The position numbers were made by a program, and so were the translations under genes. From Didymella arachidicola (taxonomy: Eukaryota; Ascomycota; Dothideomycetes; Pleosporales; Didymellaceae), in NCBI GenBank assembly GCA_016630955.3, contig CM049987.1, positions 2,666,001 to 2,730,000 on the forward strand: a DNA stretch of 64,000 nt, in the 5' to 3' direction. Under the pieces are notes generated by a model that saw only the letters and a list, made by a program, of their open reading frames with translations, ran no database searches and was not told the DNA's origin. Below are positions 55,399 to 64,000 of the stretch, one piece after another (position 1 is the stretch's first letter; every line of letters starts with the position of its first letter).

Positions 55399-55880
55399 GG
55401 CGTTTCACGACATTCACGAAATCATGACAAGAAGATACCCCCCGGTCGTTCTGGTTTTGTTATTGGTAGGGAAGGAAAATGGCGTTTTTGTTTTCAGGGG
55501 CTTTCAGGATATGGGGTCGGTGTCTTTTCATGTATTGTAGTCTCCAAGCTTTACCATCCTTCACCAGGTTCGAGAACCCCCCGGTTGAGCTTGTCCGCAA
55601 GGACTCGCTCCTGGGGGTGAGCTCACCTGGTGAAGGTTTGGCCTTGGATAGCGGAAAAGCTTTAATCATCATGCTGCAATCACCATAGTCCCATGTTAAC
55701 GTTGACATTCATGATAACTATTCTCAATGATCAAAGTCGCGAATATCTCCAGGCTCCTGCATCTGCCACAGTACTTGTTGCACGCGTGCCATCTCCGCTA
55801 TGGGTAGATAGACACGCTCACTGCTCCAAATGTGGGAAGCTACTACTTTAAGCACCTGCCTTGCAAGTCTCCCCGTTTGA
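55399..55880. other. intergenic, convergent 3' flanks
   Basis: 482 bp between two stops. Frames of about 70-80 codons on both strands overlap each other and show no features. Confidence 0.5.
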
Positions 55881-57095
55881 CTATCGTCGGCCCTCAATCT
55901 TCTGCAACACCCTCCTCACGAATCGCACAATGCTGTGCCGCTTCTTCTCAGATACACCAAGCTCTCGAGAGTGGGAGGACGGAGGCAGCGGTGGCAAAGG
56001 CTTATTAGTATCCATCCTCCGCAGCGGCAAATACTGGTACGATGCAGGCATACGTTGGGGTTCAATGGCTGTGTACGCGCCCTTGGCCTCATTGCCAGCG
56101 GTGCGATATGAGCTTGTCGAAACGGTGGGCACCTTTGTTGTCGATGCGGTACGTATGGTTGAGTGAATTTGTGGCGGACGAGACTTGCCGCTCGGAAAGT
56201 CTGCAGGATTTTGCGAGGGCAAAGGTGGGAGAGGCCGGTTCGGAGGCGGGAACTGTGGAGGGAGGGAGATATCGATACCGTGATTTGCACTAGGGCCGAG
56301 AACCGAGTCGTGGCGCGAAGATCGAGAGGGACGCTTCGAGCGCGGCTTCGTCTTCCTCTCAGTACGCTGCTCGCGCTTGGTGCGCTTGGGATACTGCTCG
56401 ATCTCTACTGTGTGGCGTGGGGACGCTGGGTTCGACGGTCCGGGGATCTTCGAAGGCACGGGAGGAGTAGGCAACTTCTTATTGATACCATTGCGGTACG
56501 AGACTTCCAAGTGGCCATCAGTCCCGAAGTCAACGAACATCGTGCCCGAGCTGCTGGGACGCGGCGGCTCAGGGCTGTGGACGGCGAAAGAAGACAGGTA
56601 GTCGTCGATCATGGTGACCAATTGCTCCGACTCCATGGAGGGCTTGGTGTCCCGAAGACGTTGCTCCCCAACGCTGGAATTACTGTTCATCTCCTGCAAC
56701 GGCCGGCGAGGCTTTGACTGGCGAGACTGCGGCTTCATCGTATCTGTTTCGCGCTGCTGATCCTGACGATGAGACTTGCGAGGTGTCGGCGGTAGATCAT
56801 GGGCAGCACCTGCATACTCCCGAACTGCATTCTCTTGCTGATCTGAGATGTAGTTTGGCCGACGAGCTCCAGCCTGCTGAGGTTTCGTCGGCGTGTATGC
56901 CATGCGATCGTGCGGGTGTGGCGCTTCGTACATCGATCTTCTGAGTAGCTTGGCTTTGGTAGGACTCGATGAGCGGTTGAGAGACCTTTCCTTTGCTGGA
57001 TTTGGTCGGTGAATGGAGTATGACGGGAGGCGTATTTGGGTGACTCTGGCTGCCATGCTATGCAGTGAAATTGTTGGCGAAGTTTGGGTGAACAT
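55881..57095 (-). CDS. proline-rich disordered protein of unknown function
   Basis: 404 aa single exon starting MFTQTSPTISLHSMAARVTQ; the second Met (57056) is an alternative start. Mostly disordered: basic and Ser-rich N-terminus, an ordered-looking segment SMESEQLVTMIDDYLSSFAV, then HLEVSYRNGINKKLPTPPVP, a Lys/Arg-rich block (KRTKREQRTERKTKPRSKRP), and several SH3-ligand-like motifs (NRPLPPLPSQNP; NKPLPPLPPSSH). The end is helical and basic (KKRHSIVRFVRRVLQKIEGR), which could be an amphipathic membrane-binding or calmodulin-binding helix (inference), with an RHS phosphosite-like serine. I recognise no named family. Cytoplasmic by lack of signals. Confidence 0.7.
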   Translation of the reverse strand: MFTQTSPTISLHSMAARVTQIRLPSYSIHRPNPAKERSLNRSSSPTKAKLLRRSMYEAPHPHDRMAYTPTKPQQAGARRPNYISDQQENAVREYAGAAHDLPPTPRKSHRQDQQRETDTMKPQSRQSKPRRPLQEMNSNSSVGEQRLRDTKPSMESEQLVTMIDDYLSSFAVHSPEPPRPSSSGTMFVDFGTDGHLEVSYRNGINKKLPTPPVPSKIPGPSNPASPRHTVEIEQYPKRTKREQRTERKTKPRSKRPSRSSRHDSVLGPSANHGIDISLPPQFPPPNRPLPPLPSQNPADFPSGKSRPPQIHSTIRTASTTKVPTVSTSSYRTAGNEAKGAYTAIEPQRMPASYQYLPLRRMDTNKPLPPLPPSSHSRELGVSEKKRHSIVRFVRRVLQKIEGRR

Positions 57096-57684
57096 TGTTG
57101 GGATGGTGGCATTGTGCGCGCGTGTGGTTGAGACATCATAGAATCATGGAGTGAATCTCTGAGAGCGTAATGAGTCTTGCGTTCAATCGCTGTTATTGTA
57201 AGTGAGTCGATGTGTACTGGAGTTGGGCATCGTCTTGTTGTTAGGAAGCACTCCACGACAGGGGTAGCCCATGGTAGGTGGAGCAGGATTTCCATGGCAA
57301 CACCAAAAGTCGGTCACGACGTAGGAAACTACTGAATGGACACGATGAGAACAAGACAGCCATTATAAGCAGTTATAATGCATCTACATTTACATTAGCG
57401 AATTAAGTACCTGAGATTCCCATGTACGTTGCCTCCCCTTCACATGCAGCCTGAATGCATAATGAACGCGCATACGCAGGGGAAACCAAAACTCGAGTAC
57501 AAATTGGAGCAGAACTTGTCAAACAGAAAAGCAGAAACGGTATAAACCAGACAGAGCCAACTCCGTATGACAAACAATAGACAGAGAAAGGCAGAGCCAC
57601 ACGGCATCCGAACCCTCGGGTATATCAGCGAGCACCAAGGTCGCTTGCAAAGACCTTCAATGTACGAGAACGATCGCGGCTAGC
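57096..57684. other. intergenic between proline-rich gene and CBM48 gene
   Basis: 589 bp containing the promoter of the proline-rich gene and the 3' flank of the CBM48 protein gene, which are on the same strand. No further gene seen. Confidence 0.5.
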
Positions 57685-60600
57685 TTAGTTCTTGCTGGAG
57701 AACTTGTCCTTAAGCTTACCAAAGAATGATCGCCTCTTATTCTTCTTGTCGGTGGTAGCAGAAGTGGAAGCAAGGCTCTGGCTGCCTGGGGTACCCTTGG
57801 GGGAGACATTAGAGTCCTTTCGGTCCTTCTGAGGTGTCTCGGGTGCAGTCAAGCCCTGGCTGGTGGTGCCAGTTGTACCAGTCTCAGTGCCAGTAGTAAC
57901 GGTGGGTTGACTCTGCTCCAGTGTCGTGGGCTTGAAGAGGCCCGCCTTGTCGTCCTTGACTGGCTCAGCAGCCGCCTTAGTGGCTTCAGTCTGAGCGGAA
58001 GAAGTTGCCGGAGCATTGAGACCCTCGGCCTTGGAAGTAGATGTCGCATCTGTTGTGCTGGAAGGGACCACAGGCTCTGCAGTCTTGGAAGAAGTCACGG
58101 CAGGCTCAACGGCGGCAGGCTCAACGGCGGCCTTGGTGGCCTCTGTCTGAGCAGGCTCGGAGGCAGGAGCATTCAGCCCGCCAGTGGCAGATGTGGAGGG
58201 CTTGTCGGTGGTGCCTGACAGAGCGCGGTTGATCTCCTCCTCGGTCGCGGGCTGGTAGTCCGTTGAGAGCGGGTACGAGTTCTCTGACAGCTTAGGAGCA
58301 GACGTGCTGGCGCTGGGGGCTGTGGTGGCAGTAGCAGTTGAGAGAGTAGGAGCGGGCTCACCAGACTCGTTCGTCTTGTGAACCTGGCTCAGAAGCTCTG
58401 ATTCGAACTCCTTCTTCTCAGCAACTGCCTCAGCGTTAGCAGCAGCTTCGGGAGCAGCATGTGCCTCCTTCTGGCTCTCTGCCACAACTGCAGGGACAGA
58501 TCGGTCCGGAAGCTCAGTCTTGTGGCCAGAAGTAGCAGCATACGCAGCACCGCCGGCAAGAGCAGCAGCGCTCGCTACAGCAGCACCAGCGATGACCGGA
58601 GCGTGTTCACCAGACTCATTAGTCTTGGAAACGGACTTGAGCAACTCGGACTCAAACTCTTTCTTATCATGAACAGCGAGGGGGTTCGCAGCGGCTTCAG
58701 GGCTTGCGTGCGCCTCGCGCTGGCTGTCGGAAACAACGGCGGGAATAGCGACCGAAGGTGCAGACTCTCCTTGCTCCTGTGACTTGGGAACCGAGCTGAG
58801 GAGCTCTTGCTCGAGCTCTGACTTCTCACTGACAGCTTCAGGGTTAGCAGCAGCCTCGGGGCTAGCATGAGCCTCCTTCTGGCTCTCTGCAACGACAACG
58901 GGGACGTCGCCGGCGGCGCTGGAGCCAATGGTCGAGCCATTCAGGCCAGCAGCACTAACAGCCTTGTCCTTTGCAAGCTGAGCGTTCTCCGTTGCGGAAG
59001 CGGAGTTATCTAGACCGACGGCAGCAACGACCTTGTCCTTGGCAGCGTAAGCGCTGTCGGCAGCCTTGTCCAAACCGGTCGCCTGAGCGGTCTTGTCCTT
59101 CGCGAGGATTGCGTTATCGGTAGTGGTAGCGTTCTTATCAAGACCGGCGGCGTCGAGTGTCTTGTCCTTCGCGAGGTAGGCGTTGTCAGTGGCAGTAGCG
59201 TTCTTATCAAGGCCAACAGCGTCGAGGGTCTTATCCTTTGCGAGATAGACGTTATCAGTCGCAGTCTTGGAGCTGTCGAGACCGACAGAGTCAACGGCGG
59301 TAGCTCCGACAGCGGAAGCTGTCTGACCAACAGTAGCGTCCTTGTTGAGACCAACAGCCTCTGCGGTCTTCTCCTTGGCCGCATAGATTGCACCAGTGAA
59401 CAGGCCAGCGCCGACAGTGGCGGCAGCAGCAACGCCGCCGGCGACTGCACCAACGCTCTCGCCGATACCGACAGACTTGTCAGCCTCGATGGTAGGGGCG
59501 TGATCGTTCTCAGCCTCAGTCTTGACAGGGACTGTCTCCTTGAGCTCCTGCTCTACTTCCTTCTTGTCCAGAACAGCGTCAGCGTTGGCAGCAGCCTCAG
59601 GAGCAAATCCGGCCTCTTTCTGACTCTCTGTCACAACCTCAGGTACACCCCTGGGCTCCTTGGGGACCTGGCCGGCAAGAGCGGCAGTTGAGCTCAAGGG
59701 AGCAGCGGACTGGATGTGAACGCCGGTGTCCTTCTCGATCTTCGCGTCTACGCCCATAGGCAGGCTAGACTCTGGGATCAAAGGACCAGTCTGGGCAGGC
59801 AGACCGAACAAGCCACCCGACCTCTCAGCCTGTGGCGTAATGTCTACTGGAGGAAGTTGGGGCGCTTGCGAGTCTGACTTGTTGTACGAGGCCTCGTCAG
59901 TCCTGGCGGTGCTGCCAACGGTATTCGACGTCAAAGTACTGGGGTGAGGCACCTTCTCGCCAGGAGCCAGGTGGATGGGGTTACCGGCGCCAGCAGTTGC
60001 AGGAATGGGCGCAACACTAACTGTAGCGTTCTCATCCTCCGCAGGCTCGCCTTTGAGGTTGACAGTAGAATCAACAGTGTTGTCGGTCAGAGTGCTGGCA
60101 GCTGGGACATGCTCCTCAGGCGCAAGCTTGACTGGGTTTCCCAGACCGGCCGTGGCAGGGATGGGGCTGATAAACTGGCGCTGCTCGGTGCTGGGTGTGG
60201 GCGTCATGGGGAACGCGCCGGGGATGGACTCGTTGGACTTGCTCTTCTCAAGGTCCTTCTCCTTGGGAACGGCGCCGGCAAGCGCAGCTGTGGACGACTG
60301 CGGCGCCGCGGAAGAGAGTGTGTGCGCTGGCTCATCTACGATGTCCTCGGGCAAGAGGATGTTGTTGACAATGCCATTGCCGTCGTCCTCTTTGGGCGCG
60401 CTCTCATTGATACACCAGTTGCCATTGACGACGAACTGCGCCTGTGTGTCAGCAAGCGTCCAGACTGGAGGCTGCCTGCCGCCCAACTAGGCGACAGGTG
60501 CGGTGGGCGTACCTTGTACTGTGTCTTAGACTTGGGAAGCTCGACAGTCTTCTTGAAGACACTACCCTCTTTCTCTAGCTGGACAGTCTTTTTCCAGTCA

Positions 60601-60717
60601 TCGAAGGTGCCGGTCACGTAAACGTCTTCGGCGTCGTGTTCCCTGCAATCTGCGTAAGTATGATGTGCGCACGTAGACAAAACGGGTAGCGTACCATGTG
60701 AATGTGTATTTGCCCAT
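57685..60717 (-). CDS. CBM48/AMPK-glycogen-binding-domain protein with long repeats, Crp1/Mdg1-like
   Basis: Exons 60717-60695, 60642-60513 and 60435-57685, 967 aa. The first intron must end at ATTGCAG, since the earlier CAG would create a stop. The N-terminal 85 residues form an AMPK-beta type CBM48 domain: KYTFTWEHDAEDVYVTGTFD, DWKKTVQLEKEGSVFKKTVE, TQYKFVVNGNWCINESAPKE, ending NGIVNNILLPEDI. Yeast Crp1 and Mdg1 have the same N-terminal module. The remainder is Ala/Glu/Lys-rich repeats: two IPATAGxGNP units, two SSTAALAG units, an LEA-like block of about seven AKDKTxxAVGLDKNA units (about 59390-58920), and four ESQKEAHAxPEAAAN units. A basic end (KKNKRRSFFGKLKDKFSSKN) may bind membrane or nucleic acid. 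Role unknown; a stress or glycogen-linked function is inference. Confidence 0.85.
58360..59665 (-). repeat. two families of protein-coding tandem repeats in the CBM48 gene
   Basis: Family A (about 59390-58920): units of about 22 residues with consensus xAKDKTxxAVGLDKNATATDNA, seven or so copies, two nearly identical. Family B: about 48-residue units starting VPxVVxESQKEAHAxPEAAA, one copy before block A (about 59665-59510) and three after it (about 58910-58360). Copies differ more between families than within. Confidence 0.85.
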
Positions 60718-62655
60718 GGCGGCGTAAAGATAGGTGTGCGATTGGGGTGCGAGGTTGCGCGATGGGTGAGACCTTGTCTTGAGCGCAAGCAGAGGAGGTG
60801 GTTGGGGCAGAAGGAGGAGCAAGCTAAAGTAAGTGGCTGTGCGGTGCGGCGCTTCCGAGGGCTAGTGTTGTAATGACCTGCAGTAATTTACGGCGACAAG
60901 ATTGAAGACTCTGCTGTGTACACGGGACAGGCAGGTTCGCACAGTTCGAAGGACGTGGAAGCTACAGGGAGGCAGAGCCGACGGAGCTTCATCTTCTGCG
61001 ACATTTGATGCACGATTGACAAACAGCTCTAGCTTACACTTGGCGACCAACCGCGCCGCTCGCGGAAAGCAGCAGCAGCAGCAGGTATGATGACGAAATT
61101 GGCGATCCTTCGCTGGTGGAGCTTGTTCAATTGCAGCTCCACTCGCTGCCTACCGCGCCTCGTCATGTTTGTTTGCTGTCAATTGGCCGAGGGCATCGTT
61201 CTGACAGGTGGAAGCCAACCCCGCCAGCTCGCAAGGAGTTGCTCGTGCGGGCTCACGAGGGCCGATGACGCACATCGCCGAATCGATTGTCACGCCTTAC
61301 GGTCGAAGCATTCCTCACAAAGCAGATCCAGTGGGTTGGGCGATAGGCAGGCTTTGCGCAACGGTGTGATCTCACTACTGAACGTGGCACTCTGCTCAAC
61401 AGCGGGAGGGTTCGTATTTCACGTGCGGTGGGCGTTTCAACATTAAGGTTCGGGCCTGTCACCACTGCTTGCCCATCGTGTAGCACACCGCCAATGCAAG
61501 AGACTTCACACCGTATGAGGTAGCAGGCTCCCATGAGATTTCGAGCATGTTATATTCGATTGAGTCGTTACCGCCCGCAAGAACCGATCACTTGTCCAAG
61601 CAACCCTGAAACTATCTGATGGCTGGAAGAAATCAGGACACGTGACCGTGCAATCATCCATGGATAGAGCGGCCAACGTGGTCGCAACTTTGTCCCCGGG
61701 CTGGACAAGCTCACTGCTCATATGTGAAGTGCAACGCAAGTCGTCTGTCTAATGAGCCTCAACCGCCATCTCTGACTCCGCATTCGAGTATGAACGTCTG
61801 CGTTGTGATCCCACCGCGGATCTTTTTCAATGGTATGCAGGCAACTCTGCTTCCTTATCGCGCGCAGCAGCTGTTGATTGGTGCATCCTAAACGCTCAGT
61901 CGCCAGCCATCGGTTTGAGATAGATGGAATACGCTGCGAGAAGAATCTCGGTGTACTACATCAGCATACCATAGTAGACGGTCGTTCTTCAGACCCATTG
62001 ATGGTGTCGTGAGCAGCTGGTTCATGCATGGTTTCGCTGCAGCTCGCCGCCTAGCAGCGAGCTTTGGGCAGCGGGCAGTCCTAGTGAGGCGGGAGCTACC
62101 TCATAGGCGCAGCAGCTTGAGCGCAGCTCTGGTCTTGAGCTCTGTCTCTGACAGCTTCCGAGCTCTGTACGTGTCTCGCTGCATGCTGCATCCTGCAGAG
62201 GGCTGCAACCTGGCGTGCGGCCTGCCACAGCTGCGCCCAATGTGCGTGAACCATGGCTGCCAGCGTCGCGGCGCTGTCTCAGCGAGCGGCTCCCGCTACG
62301 CAGAAGGTGCTTCGATTTCTAGAGCGCTTCTGGAAGATAGATCAGCCCCAGAAAGCTTGCCTAAAGCTCCAGTGCCTGCCCACGCCTGGTGATCGCTCTT
62401 GCTGCAGCCTCTCCCCTCTCCTGCCCCGGATTGCCTAAGCGTCATTGCGGCTGCACGCCCGCTCCACACGCCCTCACCACCACTAACGCCCATCGTGCAA
62501 TTGCATCCTACATCCGCTGCCCTTTCGTGCATTGCCTCCTTCCATCTGCACACCATCGCTGCGTTCCAGGCCTCGCAGCTCAACGCCGCCCATCCCTGCC
62601 CCTCGCGAATCCCACGTCAAAGAGCTGCGCTCGACCCCTCACCTCCCACCTTCCA
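60718..62655. other. divergent intergenic region, CBM48 gene / PKA regulatory subunit
   Basis: 1.94 kb without a supported gene. The right part (about 62400-62655) is C-rich and pyrimidine-rich on the plus strand, as in long 5' leaders of fungal signalling genes, so a long untranslated leader for the PKA subunit is likely. Frames at 61087-61446, 62009-62392 and 62399-62689 lack features. Confidence 0.5.
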
Positions 62656-64000
62656 ATGTCCCTCCCGCCAGACTACTCCAATGAGATAGCCGCCCTCGAC
62701 CGCGAGATCCTCAAGCACAAGCCCAACGACATCCTCCAGTTCTGTGCGAGCTTCTTCAACCGCCGCCTCGAGTCGCAGCGCGCCGAGTTCCTGCTGTCGC
62801 AGCAGCATTCCAGCCAACAAGGCCGTGCGGAACACAGCTTCCCCGGCAACAACCCCTTCGGCACATCCCCCATCTCGGGCGCCTTCGCAAAGAGTCCAAT
62901 GCAGCGCCTTGAGGAAGAGGAAGAGGGCGACATGATGGCCTCCCCCACCGCGTCCTCGTTTGCGCAGGCTGAGTCGAACAGGGCCCACGGCGGCCATCCG
63001 AGCGAGAGCGCTTTTGGCAACTTTGGCAACTTCGGCGGCTTTGGAGGCTCCTCCAAGAACCAGGTCACGCAAATGCCTCCCATCGCAGGCAGCAGCGCAC
63101 CCAGCAACTACAACGCCAATCGACGCGTGTCTGTGTCCGCCGAGTCCCTCAATCCCACATCCGCAGACAACGACAACTTCACGCCGCCATTCCACCAAAA
63201 GACTGAGGAGCAGGTGTCACGTTTGAGGTCCGCTGTCTCTGGCAATTTCCTCTTCTCGCATCTCGACGACGAGCAGTCTGCACAGGTTCTGGGTGCGTTG
63301 CACGAGAAGCCAATACCAACCAAGGGCATCAAGGTCATCACACAAGGCGATGTTGGCGACTACTTCTACGTCGTCGAGAAGGGTTCTTTCGATATTCACG
63401 TCAACAAGTCCGGGAAGCTGGAAGCTGGCGTCGATGGATTAGGTGCGAAGGTAGGGTCTGTCGGCCCTGGAGGGTCTTTTGGTGAGCTTGCGCTTATGTA
63501 CAACGCCCCTCGCGCTGCTACCGTCATCTCCGCTGAGCCGTCGACTCTGTGGGCGCTCGACCGTGTCACATTCCGCCGCATCCTCATGGACAGTGCTTTC
63601 CAGCGACGACGTATGTACGAGGGTTTTCTCGAGGAAGTCCCACTTCTTTCCACACTCAACCAGTATGAGCGGTCCAAGATTGCAGATGCACTCGAGACGA
63701 AGAAGTACCCGCCTGGTACCGAAATCATTCGAGAGGGCGACATCGGCGAGTCGTTTTACATTCTTGAATCAGGACAAGCGCAAGTCTACATCCGCGGCAA
63801 TAACGCGCCCGTTAAAACATATCAGAAGGGCGACTACTTTGGAGAACTTGCTCTGTTAAACGATGCACCCCGTGCTGCGTCCGTCATCAGCGAAACTGAG
63901 GTCAAGGTCGCCATGCTCGGTAAGAACGGCTTTCAGCGTCTGCTGGGCCCTGTTGAGGGTATCATGAGGCGGAACGATCCCAGCAAGCTCGAAGGTGATG
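62656..64000 (+). CDS. BCY1: cAMP-dependent protein kinase regulatory subunit (3' end outside window)
   Basis: Open for 448 codons from ATG 62656 to the window edge without an intron. The N-terminal RIIa-type dimerisation/docking helix pair reads PPDYSNEIAALDREILKHKP and DILQFCASFFNRRLESQRAE. A linker with FGNFGNFGGFGG follows, then the inhibitory site NRRVSVSAESL (RRxS: a phosphorylatable serine, so RII-like substrate type). Two cyclic-nucleotide-binding domains follow: A with VITQGDVGDYFYVVEKGSFD and GGSFGELALMYNAPRAATVI, B with IIREGDIGESFYILESGQAQ and GDYFGELALLNDAPRAASVI. Both phosphate-binding cassettes keep FGELAL and the Arg that contacts cAMP. It binds and silences PKA catalytic subunits until cAMP rises. 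The C-terminal end of domain B is missing only because of the window limit. Confidence 0.96.
   Translation, partial: MSLPPDYSNEIAALDREILKHKPNDILQFCASFFNRRLESQRAEFLLSQQHSSQQGRAEHSFPGNNPFGTSPISGAFAKSPMQRLEEEEEGDMMASPTASSFAQAESNRAHGGHPSESAFGNFGNFGGFGGSSKNQVTQMPPIAGSSAPSNYNANRRVSVSAESLNPTSADNDNFTPPFHQKTEEQVSRLRSAVSGNFLFSHLDDEQSAQVLGALHEKPIPTKGIKVITQGDVGDYFYVVEKGSFDIHVNKSGKLEAGVDGLGAKVGSVGPGGSFGELALMYNAPRAATVISAEPSTLWALDRVTFRRILMDSAFQRRRMYEGFLEEVPLLSTLNQYERSKIADALETKKYPPGTEIIREGDIGESFYILESGQAQVYIRGNNAPVKTYQKGDYFGELALLNDAPRAASVISETEVKVAMLGKNGFQRLLGPVEGIMRRNDPSKLEGD

Noticed and set aside
62617..63198. 193-codon minus-strand frame opposite the PKA regulatory subunit
   Set aside because: Antisense shadow of a well-supported coding exon; no recognisable motif.
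1..64000. CRISPR arrays, tRNA, rRNA or intact transposons
   Set aside because: No spaced direct-repeat arrays, no sequence with both tRNA A- and B-box spacing, no 5S-like start, and no transposase or terminal inverted repeats were seen; a tRNA scan and repeat search would be decisive.

Overview
This is a nuclear chromosomal segment of a filamentous ascomycete (Pezizomycotina). A dothideomycete is the best guess, inferred from family content rather than a marker gene. The evidence is eukaryotic: short GT-AG introns (mostly 45-90 nt) with CTAAC/CTGAC-like branch sites, intron-poor genes, and fungal families such as Snf7, Fhl1, Vma6, Dim1, PKA regulatory subunit, UstYa-like, peroxygenase-like, 2EXR-type and Crp1-like proteins. 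I resolved 28 protein-coding loci. No rRNA, tRNA, CRISPR array or intact transposon was recognised. All spliced models below were checked for reading frame by base count.

Layout. 1-6.9 kb is housekeeping: the 3' end of SNF7, a large FHL1-type forkhead regulator, and divergent from it a 2-oxoglutarate/Fe(II) oxygenase. 8-16.8 kb is accessory and metabolic: a UstYa-like membrane oxidase, a secreted heme-thiolate peroxidase, and a divergent sugar transporter/SMP-30 lactonase pair. 17.3-19.7 kb holds a homeodomain plus C2H2 zinc-finger regulator. 19.7-36.6 kb is gene-sparse and accessory: a small secreted protein, a coiled-coil protein, two 2EXR-type proteins, a zinc metallopeptidase-like gene with an in-frame TGA, an Hsp70-like protein and a secreted GDPD enzyme, separated by long non-coding stretches with coding-like scraps. 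36.7-64 kb returns to compact core genome: alpha/beta hydrolase, DIM1, GFA-domain protein, PIG-H, HUB1/UBL5, PUS3/DEG1, a VIT-VWA protein, a five-exon hypothetical gene, VMA6, two disordered proteins, a Crp1/Mdg1-like CBM48 protein with long repeats, and the start of the PKA regulatory subunit, which runs off the right edge.

How genes relate. There are no operons; neighbours are mostly divergent pairs sharing 200-700 bp promoters (FHL1/oxygenase, transporter/lactonase, PIG-H/HUB1, VMA6/nuclear protein) or convergent pairs with 65-300 bp between stops. The core genes serve ribosome-biogenesis control, splicing (DIM1, HUB1), tRNA modification, GPI-anchor synthesis, vacuolar acidification, ESCRT-III and cAMP signalling. 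The most notable observations are two GC-AG introns, a shared intron position in the two 2EXR-type genes, the in-frame TGA in the metallopeptidase-like gene, a possible stop-containing intron in a secreted-protein gene, the repeat architecture of the CBM48 protein, the RD-repeat extension of HUB1, and the UstYa/peroxidase/transporter/lactonase neighbourhood.
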